64,000 nt of DNA from CAKZNE01 sp964485405 (GCA_964485405.1 CAZAJG010000006.1:1-64000), one strand, 5' to 3'; counted from the stretch's first letter, positions 7,950 to 16,466 are shown. A program made the numbers and translations. The notes: generated by a model not told the origin, from the sequence alone.

Positions 7950-9134
7950 TTACATCCATTGTTTCCAAGATTTAACCATGGTGCTGTGCGACCATTTCTG
8001 AAAAGCAGAGATGCTAGCTAGTGAAAATACGCTATTGAGCACAGCTGGGTATTTTAAAGTCTTCTGAATCATATAGCCTACCCTAATTTCTTCTTTGTAA
8101 TATCTATACATATGTTGGTGATAATCCATCATATTATAATTCTTACTCTTAAGCGCATTCTCTAAGTGTTCTGAACAAATTCTACCAGATACCATGCCTG
8201 GCCCAATTCCTTTTCCGGTAAAAGGCTCAATCATACCTGCCGCATCGCCAATAAGGGCATATCGATCTCCAGCAATAATTCGCTGTGGAGTAACGGTTGG
8301 CAACCCCCATCCTTTTGGTTTTTCCAAAGCCTCTGCTTCCGCAAACATTTCGCTGATAACAGGATGCGTTTCTAGCATTTGAAAAAAGATTTCTTTGAGA
8401 TTCACCTTTCGTTTGGAAATAGCGGTACTCACCATACCCAAACCAACGTTTGCCTCTCCATTAGGTAATGGAAACGCCCAGAAATAACCGGGTAAAAGAT
8501 CTTTATCAAAGAAAAATTCTAAATGCTTATTGGGATGGAAACCTTTTACATTTTTATAATATACTCGAATGGCTCCAATGAGATGTTTCTTTTCTCTGTA
8601 ATGATCTAAACCAAGATGTCTGGTTACAATTGGTTTTTCACCTTCCGCTCCAATAATAATCTTGGTTGTTACTTCACCCTTTCCTTCCTTATTCTGGTAT
8701 TGTACTTTTACGTGCTTTTCATCCCTCTCTAAGCCTACCACTTTGGTATTCCCTAAAAAAGTACAATAGCGTTGATCTAGCTTTTGGACTAAATAATTGT
8801 CTAGGTCCAACCTCTTGGTAGTATAAAAAGGAGAAAATGGAAACCCTGCATCTTTAAAATCATAACGCAATTGGCGACCATTAGCAGATCGAAAACAAAA
8901 CCCCCATGAAGGATCCATATCGGCATGACTCAAAAAATCACCCAACATATCTCCTCCCATACGCTTTAAAGTGTGCATTACATCAATCGTAATACCATCT
9001 CCACAAACCTTATCTCTAGGAAAAGTGGCTTTATCTATGAGTATATGTGGAATCTCCTTTTTTGATAAAAAATGAGAAAGACTTGCACCTGCGGGGCCAG
9101 CCCCTACTATGCAGATTTCTGTATCTGTAACCAT
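7950..9134 (-). CDS. Geranylgeranyl-reductase-family FAD-dependent oxidoreductase
   Basis: This 394-residue flavoprotein starts with a Rossmann dinucleotide fold (IVGAGPAGAS, residues 9-18), followed by the family motif FPRDKVCGDGI around residues 38-50. A second FAD-binding signature, GDRYALIGDAAGMIEPFTGKG, is near residues 285-305. This is the architecture of the geranylgeranyl reductase/p-hydroxybenzoate hydroxylase-like group, which reduces isoprenoid chains or oxidises lipids. The substrate is not deducible. The gene is convergent with rseP; its TAA stop lies within an imperfect inverted repeat between the two genes. Confidence 0.85.
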   Translation of the reverse strand: MVTDTEICIVGAGPAGASLSHFLSKKEIPHILIDKATFPRDKVCGDGITIDVMHTLKRMGGDMLGDFLSHADMDPSWGFCFRSANGRQLRYDFKDAGFPFSPFYTTKRLDLDNYLVQKLDQRYCTFLGNTKVVGLERDEKHVKVQYQNKEGKGEVTTKIIIGAEGEKPIVTRHLGLDHYREKKHLIGAIRVYYKNVKGFHPNKHLEFFFDKDLLPGYFWAFPLPNGEANVGLGMVSTAISKRKVNLKEIFFQMLETHPVISEMFAEAEALEKPKGWGLPTVTPQRIIAGDRYALIGDAAGMIEPFTGKGIGPGMVSGRICSEHLENALKSKNYNMMDYHQHMYRYYKEEIRVGYMIQKTLKYPAVLNSVFSLASISAFQKWSHSTMVKSWKQWM

Positions 9135-9213
9135 GCCTGATTTATCTGGGCTAAAAAAACGTGGTGAAAATAACTACAAATTAGCCGAATACCATACGAT
9201 TTGCAGGAATTAT

Positions 9214-9651
9214 CTAACTGGCCAAAGAATGGCCTAAATCATTCTTTAAACGAATGAGTTGTTTAAGGTGTTGATGCAATATGTACAAGGAAAGATCAGG
9301 CTCTTTTACAAAAAGATTGTAGCACCTTCTATCAATAAAAATTGTTTGAACTCCAGCCTCTACGGTTAGAATGGGAAAACGATGACCTTCAGAAGATATA
9401 AAGTTATCAAAGCCGATGAAATCTCCTTCTCTCAATGAAATTTCCTTTTGCGAAGAAAGGTGGATACTAGCTGTACCTTTAAGAATCCAGTAGAACCCTT
9501 TTGGTGCATCGCCAGGAGAAAACAGCTTTTCACCACTTTCACTAAACTCAATGGAACTGCTGCAATAGAACAATTCCTCCAACAATTCCTCTTGGAGGTG
9601 AAAGGGTAGAATGGACAATAAATATGATTTTATCGCTTCGAGGCTTAACAT
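9214..9651 (-). CDS. Cyclic-nucleotide-binding-domain protein lacking a DNA-binding domain
   Basis: This 145-residue protein matches the effector-binding beta-roll of Crp/Fnr regulators (IEFSESGEKLFSPGDAPKG, then FYWILKGTASIHL and EGDFIGFDNF) and the start of the dimerisation helix, then stops. No helix-turn-helix follows, and the 79 bases to the next gene are too short to hold a broken one. I see none of the arginine-containing phosphate-binding cassette of cAMP sensors. It lies downstream of fnr and has its own FNR-type promoter. It could form heterodimers with a full-length regulator or sense redox or ligand by itself; both are inference. Confidence 0.75.
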   Translation of the reverse strand: MLSLEAIKSYLLSILPFHLQEELLEELFYCSSSIEFSESGEKLFSPGDAPKGFYWILKGTASIHLSSQKEISLREGDFIGFDNFISSEGHRFPILTVEAGVQTIFIDRRCYNLFVKEPDLSLYILHQHLKQLIRLKNDLGHSLAS

Positions 9652-9668
9652 AATCTATAATATCACCT

Positions 9669-9711
9669 CAAATGTATTTTTACTAATTGCGGTAGAAAAT
9701 GACTTTTATCA
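9669..9711 (-). promoter_or_regulatory. FNR-type box and promoter of the cNMP-domain gene
   Basis: TGACTTTTATCA (9700-9711; TGATAAAAGTCA on the other strand) is an FNR-like palindrome. On the minus strand a perfect -7 element TACATTTG occupies 9676-9669. The distance from palindrome centre to the first base of the element is 29.5 bp, the same as in the cco and hemN promoters, placing the site near -41.5. The predicted start is near 9665, about 14 bases before the ATG. Confidence 0.7.
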
Positions 9712-9782
9712 GGATTTAGAAAAAAGATTGATTTAATAAAAAAACTTGAAAATCAAACTATTACGAGTGACTTCAACTCAAA

Positions 9783-10499
9783 CTAGTCGTAAACTGCGGC
9801 CAATTGTCTGAGCTGCTGAACTTCCAATACCTTTATCCTACGGCCGTGTGATTCAATTAAACCTTCATCCTTAAATTCGGATAGCAGTCGTATGGCAGAC
9901 TCAGTTGCAGTACCCACCATATTGGCAATCTCCTCTCTTGTAAGGGATACATCCAAGTTACCTTCTTCTGTTTCTCCAAAAGTGGCTCTCAATATCAATA
10001 ACACCTCAGCCAACCTTTCTCTAACTGTTTTTTGAGCTAAACTGGTAATTATTTTACCGGTTTCTCCTAACTCATGACAAGCCTTGGTAAGAATATTTAA
10101 AGAGAATTTTGGATTGGATTCTATAACCTCAAAAAAGGAAGATTTGGGAATATAACAAGCAAAAGTATCATCCAAAGCGGAGATGGAAGCAGAAATGGCC
10201 TCATCGCTTAAGATAGAGCGGTAACCAATCAAATCTCCTTTCGTCATAAAGCGAATAATCTGCTCTTTTCCTTCAGAACCCAACTTATACATTTTGGCTT
10301 TACCATGATGCAAACAGTACACGCCTTGTGGACGCGCACCTTCGTGCATTATTACTTGACCTTTTTTAAAGGATACACAGGTTTTCAGGTCGCTTATTCG
10401 ATCCAAATCCTCGCCCTCAAGATTATTAAACGCACTCGTACTAATGTTTCCGCACATTTGACAGTTAATGGGTACGGACATCGATTTATCCTTGCTCAT
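9783..10499 (-). CDS. fnr: Crp/Fnr-family transcriptional regulator, probable oxygen sensor
   Basis: This 238-residue regulator has an N-terminal Cys pair (CQMC, Cys13/Cys16), a further Cys41, a beta-roll (about 40-120), a dimer helix and a winged helix-turn-helix (about 180-225, LTREEIANMVGTATESAIRLL). Cys115 in FACYIP aligns with Cys122 of E. coli FNR (VCEIP), so Cys13, Cys16, Cys41 and Cys115 could hold an iron-sulphur cluster; the spacing differs from E. coli, so this is inferred. The recognition helix has Glu and Arg as in FNR, but Ile replaces the Ser before that Arg. An internal Met7 (10481) is an alternative start. It is divergent from the copper ATPase and adjoins the oxidase operon it probably controls. 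Confidence 0.88.
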   Translation of the reverse strand: MSKDKSMSVPINCQMCGNISTSAFNNLEGEDLDRISDLKTCVSFKKGQVIMHEGARPQGVYCLHHGKAKMYKLGSEGKEQIIRFMTKGDLIGYRSILSDEAISASISALDDTFACYIPKSSFFEVIESNPKFSLNILTKACHELGETGKIITSLAQKTVRERLAEVLLILRATFGETEEGNLDVSLTREEIANMVGTATESAIRLLSEFKDEGLIESHGRRIKVLEVQQLRQLAAVYD

Positions 10500-10503
10500 A
10501 CTT

Positions 10504-10554
10504 CAAAATTATGATAAATATCATTTTCCTCGGCATAAAACTTAAGCACTTTTG
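10504..10554. promoter_or_regulatory. Shared FNR box and divergent promoters of fnr and the copper ATPase gene
   Basis: A perfect palindrome TGATAAATATCA occupies 10512-10523. Rightward, CACTTTTG (10547-10554; one mismatch to TAnnTTTG) begins 29.5 bp from the palindrome centre, an activator position. Leftward, TAATTTTG (10511-10504 on the minus strand) directly abuts the palindrome, so a bound regulator would block fnr transcription. The layout predicts activation of the ATPase gene together with fnr autorepression. Confidence 0.65.
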
Positions 10555-10558
10555 CAAT

Positions 10559-12937
10559 ATGAGTAAGGCCACTGCAACAGAGCGGGAATGTAGTCACTGT
10601 AAACAAGCATGTTCGCAGGATATAAGCTCCGAAAATGGGCAAGATTTTTTTTGCTGCTTTGGCTGTAAAGTGGTTTATGAACTGTTAGATGAGAATGCCG
10701 ATTTTAAAGATCAAATCAAAGAAGCACAAAAGGTAGCTTATGCTTATTTGGATCATCCTGAGATTAAGGATAAATTATTGGAGTTTAAAAACGATTCTAT
10801 AGAGAAAATTCGGATTCACTTGCCCCAAATCCATTGTTCCAGCTGTATCTTTTTGTTGGAAAACTTATCTGAATTAAACCCCGGAATTTTACAAGTAACC
10901 GTAGCCTTTTCGCAAAGAAATGCGGAGATTTTATATCAAAGCGATCAAATTAGTTTAGCTGAACTAGCCGCTTTATTGGATCACATCGGTTATAAACCGG
11001 ATTTCACCTTTTTCGACAAAGAACAACCCAAAAAGCAAAAGCACAAAATACTCTTCCAACTCGGTGTTGCTGGCTTCTTTTTTGGAAACACCATGCTTCT
11101 TGCCCTACCGGAATATCTTCACGCCAACATCAGCTTAAACTACGGACTGATTCGTTTCTTTCATTTTTTAATGATGGCCTTTAGCATTCCGGTTTTAACC
11201 TACAGCGCAAAAGATTACTTCATCAATAGTTATCAGTCTTTAAGGGCGGGTATTCTCTCTATAGACCTACCTATCGTTATCGGAATCAGTGCTCTGTTTA
11301 TCCGAAGTGTGTATGAGATTTTAACTCAAACCGGCTCTGGCTATTTTGATAGTTTAAATGGTTTAATCTTTTTTCTTTTACTAGGAAAATGGTACCAACA
11401 GAAAACCTATGAAAATTTTGCGTTTGACCGGGATTATCGTTCTTTCCTTCCTCTGGCTACTACACTCATTAATAACAGCGAAGAAAGCCCCATACCTATT
11501 GATCAACTTCAAATAGACGATCATATTTTAATCCGAGCAGGTGAGGTAATACCCAGCGATGGTAAGCTGGTCTCTCCAGCCACTCAAATCGATTACAGCT
11601 ATATTACCGGTGAGTCTATTCCTGTAGAAAAGCTAGAAAATGATGCCTTGTATGCAGGAGGAAAAATTGTAGGTAAACCTGCTGAATTGGTTGTGACTTC
11701 TACAAGTGATAAAAGCTACCTCTCTTCACTTTGGGCTAGAGAAGATTTTAAAGAAGAGAAGAGCAAAGAGAAGAGTTTTACCGATAAGATCTCACAGTAT
11801 TTTACCCCCTCCATATTAAGTATTGCTTTGTTAGGTGCGTTAGTATGGTCTTTTATAGACAGTAGCAAGTCTATACTCGTTTTTACAGCTGTACTTATTG
11901 TTGCTTGCCCTTGTGCTTTAGCACTAGCCGAACCATTTACATCTGGGAGCACTATGCGATGGTTTGGCAGATTCGGGTTTTTCTTAAAAAACACAACTGT
12001 ACTCAATAAACTAGCTGCCATAGATCAGGTTATTTTTGATAAAACGGGAACACTTACTCAACAATCAAACGTTCAACTCAAGTGGAACGGAACCATTTTA
12101 AAGCCGGAAGACCTAAACGCTTTGTATTCTGGTGCAAAAAGTGCTCAACACCCATTGGCCAGAAGCTTACAAAGCTCAATACCTGTTGACCAAATCAAGG
12201 AAGTTTACTTAAAAGGATTTGTAGAATACCCCGGTGAAGGAATTCAGTTTGAAACGCAAAACTCTTTATATCGAATTGGCAAAGCCTCTTTTATAGGTTG
12301 CGAAAATCTATATCAGGGAACGGCTATATATATAAGTAAAGATGGGGCGTTGCTTGGTTCTTTCTCTTTCTATCATCAAATTAGGCAACAACTTCCTGAG
12401 CTTATTTCTAAACTGGAAAATCAATTTGAACTCGCTGTTTTAAGCGGAGATAATGAGAGTGAGAAAAAGCGCTTTACCGAACTATTTGGGGACAAAGCAG
12501 CTATGCACTTCAATCAAAGTCCATCGGATAAATTAGATTTTATTCGTTCTCAAAAGCAAGAAAAAAAGAAGTCTCTTATGGTAGGAGATGGATTAAATGA
12601 TGCTGGAGCATTACAACAGAGTCATGTAGGCATTAGTTTATGCGAGGAAAATGTTCACTTCTTCCCGGCTAGCGATGCCTTACTAAAAGCATCTTCCTTC
12701 AATCAATTATCTAAATTTTTACAATTGAGTAAAACAAATACGAAAATTGTAAAGCGCGCTTTTGCCATTTCTCTAATCTACAATCTTTTAGGTTTGAGTT
12801 TTGCTTTAAGTGGAATATTAAGCCCACTTATTTGTGCCATCTTAATGCCCATAAGTTCTGCCACGGTCGTTATCTACACCACTTTAACCGCTCGAAAAAA
12901 TTGTGTTAAAGCCTTAAAAAACACCACTTTAAAATAG
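10559..12937 (+). CDS. ccoI: Copper-translocating P1B-type ATPase (CcoI/FixI type)
   Basis: This 792-residue inner-membrane pump should export Cu(I) across the inner membrane for cbb3 oxidase assembly. The N-terminus has a Cys-rich zinc-ribbon-like segment (ECSHCKQAC, FFCCFGC), then a heavy-metal-associated domain with CSSC (Cys93/Cys96). It has the TGES actuator motif, the membrane CPC motif near residue 450, the phosphorylation site DKTGT (Asp494), the AQHPLAR nucleotide-domain motif and GDGLNDAGAL. The start at 10559 is chosen because an upstream in-frame ATG lies inside the FNR box. The predicted transcript start falls at or next to this ATG, so the mRNA may be leaderless. The cco operon follows at once, supporting the CcoI assignment. 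Confidence 0.9.
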   Translation: MSKATATERECSHCKQACSQDISSENGQDFFCCFGCKVVYELLDENADFKDQIKEAQKVAYAYLDHPEIKDKLLEFKNDSIEKIRIHLPQIHCSSCIFLLENLSELNPGILQVTVAFSQRNAEILYQSDQISLAELAALLDHIGYKPDFTFFDKEQPKKQKHKILFQLGVAGFFFGNTMLLALPEYLHANISLNYGLIRFFHFLMMAFSIPVLTYSAKDYFINSYQSLRAGILSIDLPIVIGISALFIRSVYEILTQTGSGYFDSLNGLIFFLLLGKWYQQKTYENFAFDRDYRSFLPLATTLINNSEESPIPIDQLQIDDHILIRAGEVIPSDGKLVSPATQIDYSYITGESIPVEKLENDALYAGGKIVGKPAELVVTSTSDKSYLSSLWAREDFKEEKSKEKSFTDKISQYFTPSILSIALLGALVWSFIDSSKSILVFTAVLIVACPCALALAEPFTSGSTMRWFGRFGFFLKNTTVLNKLAAIDQVIFDKTGTLTQQSNVQLKWNGTILKPEDLNALYSGAKSAQHPLARSLQSSIPVDQIKEVYLKGFVEYPGEGIQFETQNSLYRIGKASFIGCENLYQGTAIYISKDGALLGSFSFYHQIRQQLPELISKLENQFELAVLSGDNESEKKRFTELFGDKAAMHFNQSPSDKLDFIRSQKQEKKKSLMVGDGLNDAGALQQSHVGISLCEENVHFFPASDALLKASSFNQLSKFLQLSKTNTKIVKRAFAISLIYNLLGLSFALSGILSPLICAILMPISSATVVIYTTLTARKNCVKALKNTTLK

Positions 12938-12960
12938 TTCGCCTGTTGTTTTTGAAAACA

Positions 12961-13025
12961 TGATAAATGTCAGTTTTTTAACTGATCTATGTCATAGCCT
13001 ACCCTAGCCCCCGCCACTACTTTTG
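12961..13025 (+). promoter_or_regulatory. cco operon promoter with two FNR-type boxes
   Basis: Two boxes, TGATAAATGTCA (12961-12972) and TGATCTATGTCA (12983-12994), are 22 bp apart centre to centre, two helical turns. The -7 element TACTTTTG (13018-13025) begins 29.5 bp after the centre of the proximal box. No TTG is present at -33, as expected for an activator-dependent promoter. The predicted transcript start is near 13030, about 12 bases before ccoS. Confidence 0.72.
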
Positions 13026-13041
13026 ATTCAAATTCTGTGAT

Positions 13042-13203
13042 ATGTCTGCCATCTATATCCTCATTATTGTAAGCTTCATTGTAGCCATTGGTTTCTTGGT
13101 TGCTTTTATATGGAGCATCAAAAACGGACAGTATGATGATGACTATTCTCCATCTGTGCGTATGCTGATGGACGATCAAAAGAAAAAATCTAAAAACCAA
13201 TAA
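13042..13203 (+). CDS. ccoS: CcoS, cbb3-type oxidase assembly protein
   Basis: This is a 53-residue small membrane protein. An N-terminal hydrophobic helix (IYILIIVSFIVAIGFLVAFIW) is followed by KNGQYDDD, the conserved CcoS pattern in which a short acidic stretch follows the helix, then a Lys-rich tail. CcoS is needed for cofactor insertion into CcoN. It ends seven bases before ccoN/O and is the first gene after the double FNR box. Its length and place match CcoS proteins, which usually sit beside ccoI and ccoN. Confidence 0.88.
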   Translation: MSAIYILIIVSFIVAIGFLVAFIWSIKNGQYDDDYSPSVRMLMDDQKKKSKNQ

Positions 13204-13210
13204 GTTTTTT

Positions 13211-15346
13211 ATGCAACGCGAAACCTTTTATTACGACAACCGCACCGTCAGAAATTTTACGATTGCTACCATTATTTGGGGAGTAATCGCTTTGTTGGTT
13301 GGTGTAACGGTAGCCTTACAGCTCGTATTTCCTGAGCTTAACGCTAAACTGCCTTGGCTAACCTTTGGCCGTTTAAGAGCACTACATACCAATGGTGCTA
13401 TTTTTGCCTTTGTAGGGAACTCCATCTTTGCGGGAGTTTATTACTCTTTACAAAGACTCCTTAAAACCCGAATGGCAAGTGATTTACTCAGTAAGATTCA
13501 CTTTTGGGGATGGCAGCTTATTATTGTTTCTGCGGTAATCACCATTCCACTTGGTATTGGTTCATCTAAAGAATACGCGGAACTGGAGTGGCCTATTGAT
13601 ATCGCCATCGCTCTTATTTGGGTAACTTTTGGTGTAAATATGTTTTGGACCATTCTAAAACGTAGAGAGCGCCACTTATACGTTGCCATTTGGTTTTACA
13701 TAGCTACTTTCGTTACCGTTGCAGTTCTTCATATTGTAAACAACCTGGCTATTCCAGTTTCCTTCACCAAATCTTACTCTGTATTTGCCGGAGTTCAAGA
13801 TGCCTTGGTGCAGTGGTGGTACGGGCATAATGCCGTGGCATTCTTCCTTACCACGCCAGTTCTTGGATTGATGTATTACTTCATTCCTAAAGCGGCTAAC
13901 AGGCCGGTTTACTCCTATCGCCTTTCCATCGTTCACTTTTGGGCATTAATTTTTATCTACATCTGGGCCGGACCTCACCACCTGTTGTATACGGCTTTAC
14001 CCGATTGGGCTCAAAGTTTAGGAACTGTGTTCTCTATCATGTTGATTTTTCCAAGTTGGGGAGGTATGATTAACGGGCTGCTCACACTGCGAGGAGCTTG
14101 GGATAAAGTACGAGAGAGTGCAGTACTCAAATTCTTTGTAGTAGCTGTAACCTGTTATGGTATGGCCACTTTAGAGGGCCCTCTTCTCAGTTTAAAAGAA
14201 ATTAACGCTCTGGCTCACTATACCGACTGGATTCCTGCACACGTTCATATCGGAACTTTAGGTTGGAATGGCTTTATGATCTTCGGTATTATTTACTGGA
14301 TTATTCCTAAGATGTACAAAACCAGTTTATTCTCTCAAAAAATGGCTAATGCACATTTTTGGATTGGAACCTTAGGGATCATCTTCTGGGCATTGCCGAT
14401 GTACGTGAGTGGATTTACCCAAAGTTTAATGTGGAAAGAGTTTAATCCCGATGGAACATTAGTATATGGAAACTTCCTAGAAACAGTAACTCAGCTTATG
14501 CCTATGTACGCTCTAAGAGCCGTTGGTGGTACGCTATACGTTACAGGTATGATTTTACTGGTTGTTAATGTGGTACGCACAGTAGCCACTGGAAAATTTG
14601 TAGCACAGGAAGAAGCTTCTGCTATGCCTATGGAAAAGACTTTCCTTAAACCCAAAGGAGAACACTGGCACCGTTGGATTGAAAGAAGACCTGTTCAACT
14701 TATGGTTTTCAGTTTAGTGGTTATCCTTATTGGAGGTATTCTAGAGATTGTTCCTACCATGATGATTAAATCTAACGTACCAACCATAGAAAGCGTTAAG
14801 CCCTATACTGTTCTTGAGTTAGAAGGTAGAGACATCTACATCCGAGAAGGTTGTAACGCTTGCCACTCTCAAATGATTCGTCCGTTCCGCTCTGAAACGG
14901 CTCGTTATGGAGAATACAGTAAAGCGGGAGAGTTTGTGTACGATCACCCATTCCTGTGGGGCTCTAAACGAACCGGACCGGATCTTCACCGTATCGGAGG
15001 AAAATATCCACACAGCTGGCACTACAACCATATGCTAGAGCCAACCAGTATGAGTCCAGGTTCTATTATGCCCGCTTACCCTTGGTTGTTTGAGGATGCT
15101 TTAGATGTAAGTACCACTCAGAAAAAACTTAAAGTTATGGCTCAGTTAGGTGTGCCTTACGATGAGGAATACATTCAAAACTGGGAACAGCACCTAAACC
15201 AACAAGCAGAGGATATTACCGAGCAACTGAAAAGAGAAATTGAAGTAGACGTTCGTAGTAACGATGAAATTATTGCTCTTATCGCCTATCTGCAACGCTT
15301 AGGAACAGATATAAAAGCTAAAGACGATCAACTCGCTCAAAACTAA
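13211..15346 (+). CDS. ccoNO: cbb3-type cytochrome c oxidase, fused subunits I and II (CcoN-CcoO)
   Basis: The 711-residue protein fuses the catalytic subunit and a membrane-anchored cytochrome c. Residues 1 to about 480 are CcoN with many membrane helices and the heme and copper ligands, including His60 in ALHTNGAIF, WYGHNAVAFF, GPHH and IPAHVHIGTLGWNG. A linker with another membrane helix leads to CcoO, with one heme c site CNACH (Cys548, Cys551, His552) and an axial-Met candidate in SPGSIMPAYPW. It reduces oxygen to water while pumping protons, with high oxygen affinity. The fusion is common in Bacteroidota. It lies between ccoS and ccoQ in one operon. Confidence 0.95.
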   Translation: MQRETFYYDNRTVRNFTIATIIWGVIALLVGVTVALQLVFPELNAKLPWLTFGRLRALHTNGAIFAFVGNSIFAGVYYSLQRLLKTRMASDLLSKIHFWGWQLIIVSAVITIPLGIGSSKEYAELEWPIDIAIALIWVTFGVNMFWTILKRRERHLYVAIWFYIATFVTVAVLHIVNNLAIPVSFTKSYSVFAGVQDALVQWWYGHNAVAFFLTTPVLGLMYYFIPKAANRPVYSYRLSIVHFWALIFIYIWAGPHHLLYTALPDWAQSLGTVFSIMLIFPSWGGMINGLLTLRGAWDKVRESAVLKFFVVAVTCYGMATLEGPLLSLKEINALAHYTDWIPAHVHIGTLGWNGFMIFGIIYWIIPKMYKTSLFSQKMANAHFWIGTLGIIFWALPMYVSGFTQSLMWKEFNPDGTLVYGNFLETVTQLMPMYALRAVGGTLYVTGMILLVVNVVRTVATGKFVAQEEASAMPMEKTFLKPKGEHWHRWIERRPVQLMVFSLVVILIGGILEIVPTMMIKSNVPTIESVKPYTVLELEGRDIYIREGCNACHSQMIRPFRSETARYGEYSKAGEFVYDHPFLWGSKRTGPDLHRIGGKYPHSWHYNHMLEPTSMSPGSIMPAYPWLFEDALDVSTTQKKLKVMAQLGVPYDEEYIQNWEQHLNQQAEDITEQLKREIEVDVRSNDEIIALIAYLQRLGTDIKAKDDQLAQN

Positions 15347-15352
15347 TTTATC

Positions 15353-15550
15353 ATGTTAAAATTCATCAAACACCATATGGAAGGCATATCCGGAATCGAG
15401 ATCTATCCTATGATCTCCTTCCTGATCTTCTTCAGCTTTTTTGTACTGATGCTGGTTTACATCTTTAAATCAGACAAAAACAGACTGAATACTTTAAGCC
15501 ATTTACCCTTAGAAAACCCAAACGATTTAGACCATGAAAAAGCTGAATAG
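15353..15550 (+). CDS. ccoQ: CcoQ, small cbb3 oxidase subunit
   Basis: The 65-residue protein has one membrane helix (about residues 18-38, PMISFLIFFSFFVLMLVYIF) followed by a short polar tail. Size, topology and place between ccoNO and ccoP identify it as CcoQ (FixQ), which stabilises the oxidase core complex. It overlaps the start of ccoP by 17 bases, so the two are translationally coupled. Confidence 0.85.
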   Translation: MLKFIKHHMEGISGIEIYPMISFLIFFSFFVLMLVYIFKSDKNRLNTLSHLPLENPNDLDHEKAE

Positions 15551-16466
15551 TATTTTTATTGTATTTGTTGTACTGGTAACTGTTATAACCATTTACGCAA
15601 CCAGCTTACATCAAGCAGAAAGCTATGCTCTGCTAAGTAACCCTACAACTTGGTTAGTCATTATCTCTGCTATATTCCTTGGGTTTTCTTTTGTTGCCGT
15701 TTTTAAAGCCATGGATACCATGCGCATGATGATTCTTAAAAAGGAAGGTAAACTTCCAGAAGAAGAAGAAGAGGAAGAAGAACAGGAAAGTATGTTTGCC
15801 AGTTTCTGGCAAAAAATCCAAGACATTCGCCCTATTGAAGAGGAAGCCGATATTGAGTTGGATCACAACTACGATGGCATCCGCGAATTGGACAACAACT
15901 TGCCTCCTTGGTGGCTTTGGGGTTTTTACATCTCCATTGCTATTGCCGTAATCTATATGGTTCGATACCATGTTATTCAAACCGCTCCTTTGTCTATTGA
16001 GGAGTATACCATCAGTATGAATGAGGCTGAAAAGGCAAAGGCAGAATATCTTAAAAATGCGGCCAACTTGGTAGATGAAAGTACGGTAGTAATGCTTACC
16101 GATGCATCTTTATTGAGTGAAGGCGGTAAGATTTATAAAACCAACTGTGCGGTATGTCATGCCCCAGATGGAGGAGGTACTGTAGGTCCGAACCTAACTG
16201 ATCCATATTGGTTGCACGGAGGAAGTATTAAAGACATATTCTCTACCATAAAATATGGTGTTCCGGCTAAGGGTATGATTCCTTGGAAGGACCAGATGGG
16301 AGCTGCGGATATGCAAAAAGTGGCCTCTTTTGTTCTAAGCCTTCAAGGCACTACTCCTGCAAACCCAAAAGAAGCGCAGGGAGATCTTTATCAGGAAAAA
16401 GCTGAAGAGAATATCGAAACTCAAGAATTACCAGATAGTACCACAACAACTGAAGTACAAGAATAA
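15534..16466 (+). CDS. ccoP: cbb3-type oxidase subunit III (CcoP), mono-heme type
   Basis: The 310-residue protein has N-terminal hydrophobic helices (about 6-22 and 36-56), an acidic low-complexity stretch (PEEEEEEEEQE), a third membrane helix after PPWWLWGFYIS, and one cytochrome c domain with CAVCH (Cys205, Cys208, His209). A Met ligand candidate is in KGMIPWKDQM. Proteobacterial CcoP usually has two heme c sites; only one CxxCH is visible here. The protein should pass electrons to CcoO. It is in the cco operon; ccoG follows after 12 bases. The acidic tail ends in a Glu/Thr-rich low-complexity region. Confidence 0.92.
   Translation: MKKLNSIFIVFVVLVTVITIYATSLHQAESYALLSNPTTWLVIISAIFLGFSFVAVFKAMDTMRMMILKKEGKLPEEEEEEEEQESMFASFWQKIQDIRPIEEEADIELDHNYDGIRELDNNLPPWWLWGFYISIAIAVIYMVRYHVIQTAPLSIEEYTISMNEAEKAKAEYLKNAANLVDESTVVMLTDASLLSEGGKIYKTNCAVCHAPDGGGTVGPNLTDPYWLHGGSIKDIFSTIKYGVPAKGMIPWKDQMGAADMQKVASFVLSLQGTTPANPKEAQGDLYQEKAEENIETQELPDSTTTTEVQE

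Noticed and set aside
10511..10558. Upstream in-frame ATG extending ccoI by 16 residues
   Set aside because: It overlaps the FNR-type box and lies before the predicted transcript start; the added residues are not typical of the family.
12970..13200. Open frame of 76 codons on the minus strand
   Set aside because: It is the antisense shadow of ccoS and covers the cco promoter; the plus-strand frame encodes a recognisable CcoS.
15654..15980. Minus-strand frame of 108 codons with a poly-Phe run
   Set aside because: It arises from the Glu-rich low-complexity stretch of ccoP read backwards.
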